From contig NZ_BDBD01000003.1 of assembly GCF_001612805.1 (NCBI RefSeq), forward strand, positions 1 to 64,000: a stretch of DNA of 64,000 nt. Direction: 5' to 3'. The stretch comes from Nocardia coubleae NBRC 108252 (GTDB taxonomy: Bacteria; Actinomycetota; Actinomycetes; Mycobacteriales; Mycobacteriaceae). Both the position numbers and the translations under genes were made by a program. This document shows positions 36,907 to 45,797 of the stretch, in pieces (the stretch's first letter is position 1; every line of letters begins with the position of its first letter). The notes under the pieces were generated by a model. The model saw only the letters and a list, made by a program, of their open reading frames with translations, was not told the origin of the DNA and made no database searches.

Positions 36907-38388
36907 TCAGTTCGTGGTCGTCTGATACGCCTCGAGATCGAAAGCGCGCATCTGCCTGCGGTAACGGAAACTGAAGTCCGGCCACAGCACCGCGTTGTTG
37001 CCCGTGCTGTCGAGGAACCAGCTGCGGCACCCACCGGTGGCCCACACCGTTTTCGCCATCTTGCGCTGGATTCCCCGGTTGTATTCTTCCTCGGCGTCCT
37101 TGCGCACTTCGACGGTGCGCAGGCCGCGCTGCTCCATGGTTTCCAGTGCCGAGATCAGGTACCGGAACTGGGATTCCATGATGTAGATCAGCGAGGTGTA
37201 ATTCAAGCCGGAATTGGCACCGAGCATGAAGAACAGGTTGGGAAAGTTCGCGACCGTTGTGCCCTTGTAGTTGCGATACCCTTCCGCCTCACCGATTTCC
37301 GACAGCGTGCGCCCGTCGCGGCCGACGTACAGGTTGTAGGTCGGGGAATCCGATACCTGGAATCCCGTGCACAACACGATCGCATCGACTTCGCGTTCGG
37401 TGCCGTCTTCGGTGACGATCGAATTCGCCCGGACCTCCGCGATCGAATCCGTCACCAGATCCACATTGTCGCGGTCGAGCGCCGGATAGAAACGGTTGGA
37501 CACCAGCATCCGTTTACAGCCGAGACGATGCGCCGGCAACACCTTCCGGCGCACCTGCGGATCACGGATCTCGAGGAACATCTTGACCCGGCCGACCAAC
37601 TCCAGCAGCACCGCCGCACGCGGGTACTTGGCCTGGAAGACGACGAAGATCTCGCGCAGCAGGTAGATCATCGCCCGGACCAGCCGCTGGAAGCCGGGAA
37701 TCCGCCGGAACGCGAACCGCTCGACCGCCGTATAGCGACGGCCAAGATGCGGCATCACCCAGGTGGCGGTGCGCTGATACACATCGAGGCTCGCCACCTC
37801 CGGCGCGATCGACGGAATGATCTGCACCGCAGACGATCCCGTACCGATCACCGCCACCCGCTTACCCGCGAGCGTCGACTCGTGATTCCACCGCGCCGAA
37901 TGGAAGATCTCGCCCTCGAAGCTCGACATCCCCTTGATATCGGGAAGATTCGGCTCCGCGAGCACACCGGCCGCCGACACGACCACATCGGCGGTGAATT
38001 GCCCACGGCTGGTGTGGATCTCCCATCGGCCGTCGGTATCGTTCCAGCGCGCCGCCGTCATCTCGCAATCGAAGATGTGCTTGTCACGCACCCCGAAACG
38101 CTCCGACACGTCCCGGATGTAGCGTTCGATCTCGGCCTGCGGGGAGAACGACCTCGTCCAATTCGGGTTCAGCGCGAACGAATACGAATACAACTGCGAG
38201 GGGACGTCGCACCCGGCACCCGGGTAGGTGTTCACCCGCCACGTGCCACCGACATCGGGTCCACGTTCGAGCACGAGGAAATCGGTGTGCCCCTGCTGAC
38301 TCAACCGGACCGCCGCGCCGACGCCCGACAGCCCGCTTCCGACGATGATGATCCTGACGTGCCGTATTTCCGGATCGGCCACGGTCAC
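36907..38388 (-). CDS. Flavin-dependent monooxygenase (Baeyer-Villiger type)
   Basis: The 493-residue protein has an N-terminal FAD Rossmann motif (VGSGLSGVGAAVRL), the GGTWRVNTYPGAGCDVPS segment typical of this family, and the Baeyer-Villiger fingerprint FEGEIFHSARW (F-x-G-x3-H-x3-W). A second Rossmann motif for NADPH (VIGTGSSAVQIIP) follows. It inserts oxygen next to a ketone or hydroxylates a small molecule. The GTG start overlaps the mvaS stop as GTGA, making it the last gene of the mevalonate/terpenoid operon. It is probably a tailoring enzyme of that pathway. Confidence 0.88.
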   Translation of the reverse strand: MTVADPEIRHVRIIIVGSGLSGVGAAVRLSQQGHTDFLVLERGPDVGGTWRVNTYPGAGCDVPSQLYSYSFALNPNWTRSFSPQAEIERYIRDVSERFGVRDKHIFDCEMTAARWNDTDGRWEIHTSRGQFTADVVVSAAGVLAEPNLPDIKGMSSFEGEIFHSARWNHESTLAGKRVAVIGTGSSAVQIIPSIAPEVASLDVYQRTATWVMPHLGRRYTAVERFAFRRIPGFQRLVRAMIYLLREIFVVFQAKYPRAAVLLELVGRVKMFLEIRDPQVRRKVLPAHRLGCKRMLVSNRFYPALDRDNVDLVTDSIAEVRANSIVTEDGTEREVDAIVLCTGFQVSDSPTYNLYVGRDGRTLSEIGEAEGYRNYKGTTVANFPNLFFMLGANSGLNYTSLIYIMESQFRYLISALETMEQRGLRTVEVRKDAEEEYNRGIQRKMAKTVWATGGCRSWFLDSTGNNAVLWPDFSFRYRRQMRAFDLEAYQTTTN

Positions 38389-39557
38389 CGAGCTTCGTAG
38401 ATGCGTTTGTGGCCCGACATCGCGGCCAGCCGGAACGGACGCCGGGTTTCCTCGGCCATGGCGTGGTAGGCGCCGTCGGTGGGCAGCACCGCTTCGTGCA
38501 GGGCACGGTAGTGGTCGTAGTCGAGCATCTCGCGCGAGCTGATCGCGGCCTGGTTGGCCTCGGTGCGCAGGTGCGCGCGGTAGCCAGGCTGCACTGTGCC
38601 GCTGAAGAACTCGGCCACACTGCCGGAGCCGTAGCTGATCATGGCCAGGGCCTTGCCGGTGAGGTCGTCCGCGTGGTCGAGCAGCGAGGCCAGGCCGAGG
38701 TACAGCGAGGCGGTGTAGCTGTTGCCGACGGTGCGGTTGTAGGTGGTGGTGGCGCCGATGGCGGCCTCGAGATCGGCGGCCTCGGCGGTGTGGCCCTGGC
38801 TCTCGAGCAGGTGCCGGTGCGCCTTGTAGGCCATCTTGGTGAAGGGCTGGTGGTAGCAGAACGCGGCGAACTCGCTGAGCTCGCGACCGCCCTGGCGGCG
38901 GTAGTCGCTCCACGCCTCCTGGGCGGCCTTCTGGTAGGCGTTCACCGAGGTCTTGCCGTCGACGATGGCTTCGGAGCGGTAGTTCGGGCGCCAGAAGTCC
39001 ATGATGTCGGCGCTGTAGAGCCCCGAGATCGGGTCGAGCGCGAGGATGGCCGGGTTCGCGGTGACCAGCATCGCGACCGCTGCCGCGCCCTGGGTCGGCT
39101 CGCCCGGGGTGTCGAGTTCGTACTTGGCGATGTCGGCGGCGATCACCAGCACCCGCTGCGAGGGGTCACGCGCGATCAGGCCCGCGGCGAACGCCAGCCC
39201 GGCGGTGCCGCCGTAGCAGGCCTGCTTGAGCTCGACCACCCGCGCCGCGTTGGGCAGCCCGATCAGCGAATGCAGGTACAGGGCAGCGGCTTTGGACTGG
39301 TCGACACCGGTCTCGGTGGCCAGCAGCACGGTGCGGATGTTGTCGGCGCCGTGCCGTTCCAGGATCGGCTGGGCGGCCGCGGCGGCGATGGTGACGATGT
39401 CCTCGTCGGCGGCGGCCACGCTCATGCGTTCCTGGCCGATGCCGAGGTAGAACTTGTCGCGATCCACCCCGAGTCGCTCGGCGAGGACGGCGTGATCGAG
39501 GGCGTAGTGGGTGGTGGCGAACGAAAGGTCGTGGATACCGACCGGCGTTGTGGTCAT
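38385..39557 (-). CDS. mvaS: Hydroxymethylglutaryl-CoA synthase
   Basis: The 390-residue enzyme condenses acetyl-CoA and acetoacetyl-CoA into HMG-CoA, the first committed mevalonate step. The acylated Cys114 lies in ELKQACYGGTAGL and the general-base His in FCYHQPFTKMA. The Glu acting as proton donor is in the N-terminal ATETGVD segment. Length is typical of bacterial HMG-CoA synthase. It overlaps mvaA upstream (ATGA) and the monooxygenase downstream (GTGA). Confidence 0.95.
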   Translation of the reverse strand: MTTTPVGIHDLSFATTHYALDHAVLAERLGVDRDKFYLGIGQERMSVAAADEDIVTIAAAAAQPILERHGADNIRTVLLATETGVDQSKAAALYLHSLIGLPNAARVVELKQACYGGTAGLAFAAGLIARDPSQRVLVIAADIAKYELDTPGEPTQGAAAVAMLVTANPAILALDPISGLYSADIMDFWRPNYRSEAIVDGKTSVNAYQKAAQEAWSDYRRQGGRELSEFAAFCYHQPFTKMAYKAHRHLLESQGHTAEAADLEAAIGATTTYNRTVGNSYTASLYLGLASLLDHADDLTGKALAMISYGSGSVAEFFSGTVQPGYRAHLRTEANQAAISSREMLDYDHYRALHEAVLPTDGAYHAMAEETRRPFRLAAMSGHKRIYEAR

Positions 39558-40612
39558 CGTTGTGTCCCGTTGCTCGTGGTTGACCGCTCGAATTGGGTAT
39601 GGGCACGCATCAATTCACCGCGATTGGTCTGCGCGGCCATCAGCGACAGCTCACCGCACAGCACGGTGGCCGCACCGATCACGGCGAGGCGGCGCGCGTT
39701 CTCGCCGGGCTCGCGTTCGGCCCGGCAGCCGAGGCGCACCAGGTTGTCCTCGACGAAACTGGCGTGCTTGCCGTTACCGACCGTACCGACGATCAGGTTG
39801 GGCAGGGTGCACGAGAAATACAGATCACCGTCGCGGTCCTCGGCGTGGGTGACGCCCTGGGAGCCCTCGACGATATTGGCGGCGTCCTGACCGGTGGCCA
39901 GGTAGTAGGCCAACAGCATGTTCGCGTAATGCGCGTTGGCGGAACGGATTCCGCCCGCGAGCAGGGTGCCGATCAGGTTCTTGCGGATATTGAGCTCGAC
40001 GACCTTGGCGGCGGTGGTGTGCAGCCGCGCCTCGACCACCTCGCGCGGGATCAGCAGCTCGGTGACGACGTTCTTGCCGCGACCGAGGATGCCGTTGACG
40101 GCGGTGGCCTTCTTGTCGGTGCAGTAGTTGCCCGAGATGGAGCCGTAGCGCACACCGGGCATGGTCGACAGGATGTGGTCCATCAGGTGGTCGCTGGCCA
40201 GCGTGGCCATGTTGTGGCCGGAGGCGTCGCCGGTGGTGAACTCGAACCGCAGGAACAGCAGGTTGCCTGCGATCTGGTGGTTCAGGTCGATGAGCCGGGC
40301 GAAGCGGCTGCTGCCCGAGACGACCTCCTGCAGCTCGGGCATGCGGGCCTCGAGCTGCCGCACGGTGGTGTAGGCGGTGTAGGCGTCGTCGGCTTCGAGC
40401 AGGATCGACCGGGTCATCCGCTCGTCGATGAGGGTGGCGACGATGCCCTTCTCGGTGAGGGTGCTGATCCGCGCGCCGCGCCCCACCGAGGGCCACAGCG
40501 GGGTCTCATAGGTGGCCAGCGGCACATCGACGGAGTCGTCGACGACATTGCCGGTGATCCGCAGCGGACCGACCCACTGCATCGGGACAGCCGCGTACGA
40601 CATGTCATTCAT
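39554..40612 (-). CDS. mvaA: Hydroxymethylglutaryl-CoA reductase (class I-like)
   Basis: The 352-residue NADPH-dependent reductase makes mevalonate from HMG-CoA. Class I features are SGNYCTDKKATAVNGILGRGK with the catalytic Lys, GDASGHNMAT for the nucleotide, and a GTVGNGK segment. This is the compact soluble form seen in Streptomyces mevalonate clusters. I chose the ATG at 40612, which overlaps the end of idi by 8 bp. Upstream in-frame codons belong to shadow sequence of idi. Confidence 0.95.
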   Translation of the reverse strand: MNDMSYAAVPMQWVGPLRITGNVVDDSVDVPLATYETPLWPSVGRGARISTLTEKGIVATLIDERMTRSILLEADDAYTAYTTVRQLEARMPELQEVVSGSSRFARLIDLNHQIAGNLLFLRFEFTTGDASGHNMATLASDHLMDHILSTMPGVRYGSISGNYCTDKKATAVNGILGRGKNVVTELLIPREVVEARLHTTAAKVVELNIRKNLIGTLLAGGIRSANAHYANMLLAYYLATGQDAANIVEGSQGVTHAEDRDGDLYFSCTLPNLIVGTVGNGKHASFVEDNLVRLGCRAEREPGENARRLAVIGAATVLCGELSLMAAQTNRGELMRAHTQFERSTTSNGTQR

Positions 40613-41702
40613 GGATGACTCCTTCTCGGAGGTTCGATTCGCGCCACCAGGGACTCCGGTGGGCGAGGCAGGCCACATCGATGCCGCGCAGCGCGCAGAA
40701 GCCGGCCAGGTCGCCGGTGACGAGCACATCGCGACCGGTGAGCTCGGCGGGAGTGGTCGCGCCGAGGACGGTCATGATGTTGCGCAGCTGATCGAGCCAG
40801 GTGGTGATCTTGGCGACGAGGGCCTCGGTGCCGTGGTCGACGAGCGTTTCCAGGAATGCTCCCGCCACACCGGTCGCCTTGGCGCCGAGCGCCAGGGCGC
40901 GGGCCATGTCCAGCGGCGAGCGGATGCCGCCGGAGGCGGAGATGTCGATGCCGGTGATGCCGGTGCAGTCGAGCAGGCACGCGGCCGTCGACTGACCCCA
41001 CTGTTCGATGAAGGCGAAGTCGGCGCCCGCCCGCCGGTCGTTCTCGATGCGCGCGAAATTGGTTCCGCCGCGTCCGCCCACGTCGGCCACGGCCACCCCG
41101 GCCTCGCGCAGCCACGTGACGGTCTGCCTGCTGAGGCCGAACCCGACCTCCTTGACGATCACCGGCACCGGCACGCCCGCGACGATCTCCTCGATGCGGC
41201 GCGGCCACCCGGCGAAGGCGCGGTCGCCCTCGGGCATCACGACTTCCTGCACCGAGTTCACGTGGATCTGCAGCGCGTCGGCCTCGAGCAGGTCGATCGC
41301 GCTGTGCACCTGGTCGAGGGTGGCGTTGGCGTTCACATTGGCAAGGACGAACCCGTGCGGGTTCTCCTCGCGCAACACCCGGAAGGTGCCCGCGACGGCG
41401 GGGTCACGGAAGTAGGCGCTCATCGACCCCGAGGCGATGGGGACTCCGGTCTCGCGGGCCGCGACGGCCAGCTGCCGGTTGATCTCGCCGGTGTTGGTGC
41501 TGCCACCGGTCATCGCGTTCACGTACAGCGGTGAATTCCAGTGCTTTCCGGCGAAATCGACGCCGAGCCGCACGTCGGCCGAGTCGATGCCTGCCAGGGC
41601 GTGGTGCACGAAGGCGACGGAGTCGAAATCGTTGCCACCGCTGTGGTTGCGGCGATGGTTCACCGCGTGGCGAACGTGGTCGTCCTTGCGGTCGGCGATC
41701 AT
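40605..41702 (-). CDS. fni: Isopentenyl-diphosphate delta-isomerase, type II (FMN)
   Basis: The 365-residue FMN enzyme interconverts IPP and DMAPP. Type II features are RKDDHVRHA at the N-terminus, NAMTGGS, VNSVQE(V), VGGRGGTNFARIE, and the flavin-binding SGGIRSPLDMARALALGA. The ATG at 41702 overlaps the mvaK2 stop as ATGA. It supplies the DMAPP starter for the downstream prenyltransferase. Confidence 0.95.
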   Translation of the reverse strand: MIADRKDDHVRHAVNHRRNHSGGNDFDSVAFVHHALAGIDSADVRLGVDFAGKHWNSPLYVNAMTGGSTNTGEINRQLAVAARETGVPIASGSMSAYFRDPAVAGTFRVLREENPHGFVLANVNANATLDQVHSAIDLLEADALQIHVNSVQEVVMPEGDRAFAGWPRRIEEIVAGVPVPVIVKEVGFGLSRQTVTWLREAGVAVADVGGRGGTNFARIENDRRAGADFAFIEQWGQSTAACLLDCTGITGIDISASGGIRSPLDMARALALGAKATGVAGAFLETLVDHGTEALVAKITTWLDQLRNIMTVLGATTPAELTGRDVLVTGDLAGFCALRGIDVACLAHRSPWWRESNLREGVIHE

Positions 41703-42892
41703 GCGCGAACTCCTTCGGACGGGTGGATCCGCAAGGGCAGCTTGCGGATTCCGGCGGCTTCCCAGCCGTCGGTCAGTGCGGCGACAGCGTCGGCGCGGCC
41801 GTGCTCGAGCAGGGCGATACCGCAGTCGCCGCCACCGGCACCCGAGGGTTTCGCGGCGGCGCCGACCTCGGCCGCCACGTGACACAACGCGGCGAGGCGT
41901 TCGGTCATGACGCCGAGCCGCTCGGCCGCGTCGAGACCGAGGAGAAGCTCACGCGCGCAGTCGATTTCGGTGCGGATGGCGACGGGGTCGTCGGCGTCGA
42001 CGGCGGCGGCGAGGCGTTCGACGCAGGCATCGCTGCGCACCAGGAACTCCGCGCGGTCGAGGGGTGCGCCGAGGCCCGCGACCAGGGCGGGGGTGGAGGC
42101 GGGGATGCCGGTCCAGCCGATGTGCAGTTCGAGCGTGGTTGGAGTGGGCAGCGGGCGCACCGACAGACCCGGCCACGGCAGGCGAAGTGCCGCGTCGACG
42201 CCGTCCGCCTCGGCCGCCTCCGCCACCCGGGCGCGGTCCGGGGAGCTGTAGGCGAGCCAGCCGCCCCAGGTGCTGGCCGCTACATCCCCGCCGGACGCCC
42301 GGGGATGGACCGTGACCGTGGCGAGCATGGCGAGGCGGTAGCGGTCCATCGAACTCAGGCCGAGCTCGTAGAACTCGCCGAGCGCGGTCACCGCCGCGAC
42401 GGTCACGGCGGCACTGGAACCGAGCCCGAACTTGCGGCCGTCGGCGTCGCCCAGATCGGCGGTGACGTCCAAACGGTAAGGGCGCGGGGTGATTCCGCGT
42501 TCGAGCACCAGTCGGTCGAGCACCGATGCGGCGGCGAACAGATAGGAGAAGGTGGCCGGAACCGACCCGGTCGCCGACACGAAGGAACCGGGGTGGCCTG
42601 CCGACGCGGGCGCCCGGGGCACGACCGCTTCCGCCGCGAGGGCGGCCGTCGCCGAGTTCGTGGGGGCCGATTCCGCTGAGGCAGCGACACCAGCCTGGTC
42701 GCCCGTCACGCGGCTACACCGGAGGGAGCTTCCGCCCTCCAGATCCGAGGCGAGGACGGTGTCGCCGTCGGTCGCCGTGACCGTTGCGGTGGCGTAGCGG
42801 TCGACGGCGACCAGCACGGCCCGGTGACCCGGTTCGACGACGGCGTACTCCCCCGCGACGAACAGTTTGCCCGGGGCGCGACAGGAAATCAT
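41699..42892 (-). CDS. mvaK2: Phosphomevalonate kinase
   Basis: The 397-residue GHMP kinase phosphorylates mevalonate 5-phosphate. It shows an N-terminal SCRAPGKLFVAGEYAVVEPG, the ATP loop KFGLGSSAAVTVAA and a C-terminal AKPSGAGGGDCGIAL. The start overlaps mvaD (ATGA) and the end overlaps fni (ATGA). A stretch of about 45 residues near positions 55-105 (Ala/Ser-rich) looks like a low-complexity insertion. Confidence 0.93.
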   Translation of the reverse strand: MISCRAPGKLFVAGEYAVVEPGHRAVLVAVDRYATATVTATDGDTVLASDLEGGSSLRCSRVTGDQAGVAASAESAPTNSATAALAAEAVVPRAPASAGHPGSFVSATGSVPATFSYLFAAASVLDRLVLERGITPRPYRLDVTADLGDADGRKFGLGSSAAVTVAAVTALGEFYELGLSSMDRYRLAMLATVTVHPRASGGDVAASTWGGWLAYSSPDRARVAEAAEADGVDAALRLPWPGLSVRPLPTPTTLELHIGWTGIPASTPALVAGLGAPLDRAEFLVRSDACVERLAAAVDADDPVAIRTEIDCARELLLGLDAAERLGVMTERLAALCHVAAEVGAAAKPSGAGGGDCGIALLEHGRADAVAALTDGWEAAGIRKLPLRIHPSEGVRA

Positions 42893-43914
42893 GAGGCCCC
42901 GACCTGCGCGGTGTCCGGGAGCAAGGTGGCGCCGGGACCGATGTGCGCGGTGCGGGTGGTGACGAAATCGCCGAGGCTCTCCACGGTCGCGGCCACACGG
43001 GCGGCGTCGGCGCGGGTGCACAGCACCTTCACATTGGGGCCCGCGTCGATGGTCGCGTAGGCGAGCACACCGTCGGCGCGCAGGGCCTGCACGGCGTCGA
43101 GCACCGCGAGCGAGTGCGGCGAGAGGTAGCGGATGCCGGGGCGGGCGGTGAGCATGGTGGCGTGCATGCCGAGTGCGTTGCGTTCGGCGATCTCACCGAT
43201 GGCGGCCAGGTCACCGCGGGCGACGGCGCGGCGCATCTCGTCGAAGTCGAGCATCGACGACTCGGCCCACGGCCGGTAGAACGGGGAGGTCTGGGTGGTG
43301 GCGCGCATGGCGTCACGGCTCGACACCGTTTTGGCGGTCTGGTTCACGACCGCGACCACCAGGGCCGGGTCGAGTTCGTCGCCGCCGATCGGCTCGGCAT
43401 AGGAACTGAGATCGCCCGCCTCGCCGTCGCCCTCGCCCGCGTGCCACACCACGAAACCGCCGAAGATCGAGCGCGACGCCGACCCGGACCCGCGCCGGGC
43501 CAGCCGCGACAGCGCGCGCCCGTCCAGGTCCAGACCGTAGGCGGTGGCCGCGGCCGTGGCCAGCGCGGCGAAACCACTCGCCGAGGAGGCCAGCCCGGCC
43601 CCGGTCGGGCCGTCGTTGACGGTGACGACGGTGGCGCGTTCGGTACGACCCGCCTTGGCCCGCACGAGGTCGAGGAAACGTTCGATGCGGGTGTGCGCGG
43701 AACCGGTGGCGGCGGTGCCGTTGAACTCGATCTCGTCGGCCGGGCCGTCGGTGACGCGCACGGTGGTGGTGGTCGCGAAGATGTCGAGCGTCATCGACAG
43801 GCTGCTCGTGACGGGCAGGAACATCGTTTCGTCGCGCTTGCCCCAGTACTTCACGAGGGCGATGTTCGGGTAGGCGAGCGCGGTGGCCTCGCCGGTGGCG
43901 GAGGTCGAAGTCAT
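42889..43914 (-). CDS. mvaD: Diphosphomevalonate decarboxylase
   Basis: The 341-residue GHMP-family enzyme converts mevalonate diphosphate to IPP. It has YPNIALVKYWGKRD at the N-terminus, the Ser-rich ASSASGFAALATA loop and the catalytic Asp region TIDAGPNVKVL. Length is typical. It overlaps mvaK1 upstream and mvaK2 downstream, each by ATGA. Confidence 0.95.
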   Translation of the reverse strand: MTSTSATGEATALAYPNIALVKYWGKRDETMFLPVTSSLSMTLDIFATTTTVRVTDGPADEIEFNGTAATGSAHTRIERFLDLVRAKAGRTERATVVTVNDGPTGAGLASSASGFAALATAAATAYGLDLDGRALSRLARRGSGSASRSIFGGFVVWHAGEGDGEAGDLSSYAEPIGGDELDPALVVAVVNQTAKTVSSRDAMRATTQTSPFYRPWAESSMLDFDEMRRAVARGDLAAIGEIAERNALGMHATMLTARPGIRYLSPHSLAVLDAVQALRADGVLAYATIDAGPNVKVLCTRADAARVAATVESLGDFVTTRTAHIGPGATLLPDTAQVGAS

Positions 43915-44918
43915 TGGTGGGTACCGGGTTCCGAAGTCGTGGCGGACAGGGGCGTGGCGCCGGCGTGCATGGCGCGAGTCGGCACCGTCCAGGTTCGCAC
44001 GGCACCCGCACGGCGCAGCGCGGCACTCACCCCGGGCGCCGAGGCGGGCTCGGTGAGGGCGAGCACACAGCCGCCGAGCCCGGCGCCGGTGAGCTTGGCG
44101 CCGTGAGCGCCCGCACCGAGCGCGGCGGTGACGAGGGCGTCGATGTGCGGCGTGCTCACCCCCAGCTCGGCGAGCAGTTCCTGGAAGTCGAGCATGGTCT
44201 TGCCGAGCGATTCGGCGGCACCGGCCGACAACTCGTCGCCCGCGGCCTCGATCAGGCCCGAGGCGCGCTCGAGCAGCGACCCGGCCCGCACCGGGTCCTC
44301 GTCGAGCCTGCGCCGCACGCCTGCCACCGCGTGCTGGGTGGAGCCGGGCACGCCGGTGTCGGCGATGACGAGCGCGGCGTCGAGCCCGATCGGCATCGGC
44401 TCGGCGCGGCCCTGGTGGAACCGGATCGGACCGTTCGCCAGGACGGCACTGGCGTCGATGCCGCTGGCCCGCCCGTGCGCGACCTGCTCGCCACATTGCA
44501 CGAGGTCGTACAGTTCGCCGGATTCCACGACGAGCCCGTGCAGATCCGCGACCGCGCGCACCGCGGCCCCCGCGCACGCGGCGCTGGAACCGAGCCCACG
44601 AGCCAGCGGAATCCCGCACTCCACAACGACTTCGACGGTAGTATCGGTGATTCCCCACCGCCGCAACGCTTCCTCGGCCGCGACCCGTGGACCCGACAGG
44701 GCGGTGTCAGTTCCACCGACGGTGAAACGGAAGTGCCCGTCGGCCGGAACCTGCGACCCGGTGCCGGGTTCGGCCGGGCGCGCGAGGGCGCGCACCGGCA
44801 GGGCGGGCAGGGGGAACGCGATCGCGGGCGTGCCGTGCACGACCGTGTGTTCGCCCAGCAGGATCGCTTTGGCGTGGGCGCGCCCGATCCCTACGACCAT
44901 GCCCGTTTTCGTGGTCAC
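43911..44918 (-). CDS. mvaK1: Mevalonate kinase
   Basis: The 335-residue GHMP kinase phosphorylates mevalonate. Motifs are AHAKAILLGEHTVVHG, PLARGLGSSAACAGA (ATP loop) and KLTGAGLGGCVLAL. I chose the GTG at 44918 with a GGGAGAGGA ribosome binding site; an ATG 14 codons upstream lacks one. The order mvaK1-mvaD-mvaK2-idi-mvaA-mvaS is the one known from Streptomyces sp. CL190 and Kitasatospora griseola, where it supplies secondary terpenoids. An 81-bp gap separates it from the upstream methyltransferase gene. Confidence 0.94.
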   Translation of the reverse strand: MTTKTGMVVGIGRAHAKAILLGEHTVVHGTPAIAFPLPALPVRALARPAEPGTGSQVPADGHFRFTVGGTDTALSGPRVAAEEALRRWGITDTTVEVVVECGIPLARGLGSSAACAGAAVRAVADLHGLVVESGELYDLVQCGEQVAHGRASGIDASAVLANGPIRFHQGRAEPMPIGLDAALVIADTGVPGSTQHAVAGVRRRLDEDPVRAGSLLERASGLIEAAGDELSAGAAESLGKTMLDFQELLAELGVSTPHIDALVTAALGAGAHGAKLTGAGLGGCVLALTEPASAPGVSAALRRAGAVRTWTVPTRAMHAGATPLSATTSEPGTHQ

Positions 44919-44999
44919 ATCGATTCCTCTCCCAACTCGGGCAGGTTCACCGCCCGACATCCTTCCTACCGGAACGACGCCGGACGGTCGGCCTCGCGC

Positions 45000-45797
45000 T
45001 TACCGAGTCGATCGGCCGAGAATACTGCGCACGGACGGGAAGAACGCGGGCACCTGTGCGGCATAGGCGCGATACGACGCACCGAAGCGGGCGATCAGGT
45101 CACGCTCCTCCAGGTAGGTACCGAGCAGGATGTACCCGGTCAGACCCAGCGCCCACACCAGGTGGCCGACCGTGAACTCCCTGGCGAACCAGAACGACAC
45201 GAGCAGCCCGGCCATCAGCGGATGCCGCACCAGCCGGTACACACCGTTGACCTGCAACCGGTCGACGGTGGCGTCCGGCACCTGGATCACGTACTGCCGG
45301 TAGGCCTGGCTGATACCGAGTAGATGGAAATGGTTCAGCAGCAGAGTCGCCGCGTAGACCAGCACGAACCCGATCCAGAACCCGATATCGAGCGCGATAC
45401 CCACCGCACCTTCAGCAGACCAGAGTACGTGTGGTATGGGCTGCCAGGCCAGCATGATGACCCACATCACCAGGCAGACGCCGATGATGTAGATCGTCCG
45501 CTCGAGCGCTTCGGGCACCCAGCGGGTGATGAAGGCCTTGAACGCCGGCCGGGCCATGCCCGAGTGCTGCAGGGCGAACAAGGCCAGCAGCACCAGGTCG
45601 ATCGCGACGGCGGGCACCGCGGACAGGTGCGGTCCCTTGTCGACGGTCTTGGGCAGGAACCAGCCGCCCGCGAACAACAGCATCAGCGGCACCGTGATGC
45701 CCGCGAAGGCGTACACGGCGAAGGAGAACAGGAACGGGACGAGCCGACCGGGCGTGCTCAGCACGCCCCGCGCCTGCTGGGGAGTCATCAGATCCAT
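45000..45797 (-). CDS. NnrU/MddA-type membrane methyltransferase
   Basis: The protein of about 265 residues has six hydrophobic segments and the NnrU/isoprenylcysteine-methyltransferase layout. ALQHSGMARPAFKAFITRWVPEALERTIYI closely recalls methanethiol S-methyltransferase MddA. The C-terminal VYRLVRHPLMAGLLVSFW and YLEERDL form the SAM site. MddA makes dimethyl sulfide, but inside a terpenoid operon a prenyl or carboxyl methylation is equally plausible. The start is ATG 45797, or the ATG at 45788 that overlaps the desaturase stop as TGATG. Confidence 0.8.
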   Translation of the reverse strand: MDLMTPQQARGVLSTPGRLVPFLFSFAVYAFAGITVPLMLLFAGGWFLPKTVDKGPHLSAVPAVAIDLVLLALFALQHSGMARPAFKAFITRWVPEALERTIYIIGVCLVMWVIMLAWQPIPHVLWSAEGAVGIALDIGFWIGFVLVYAATLLLNHFHLLGISQAYRQYVIQVPDATVDRLQVNGVYRLVRHPLMAGLLVSFWFAREFTVGHLVWALGLTGYILLGTYLEERDLIARFGASYRAYAAQVPAFFPSVRSILGRSTR

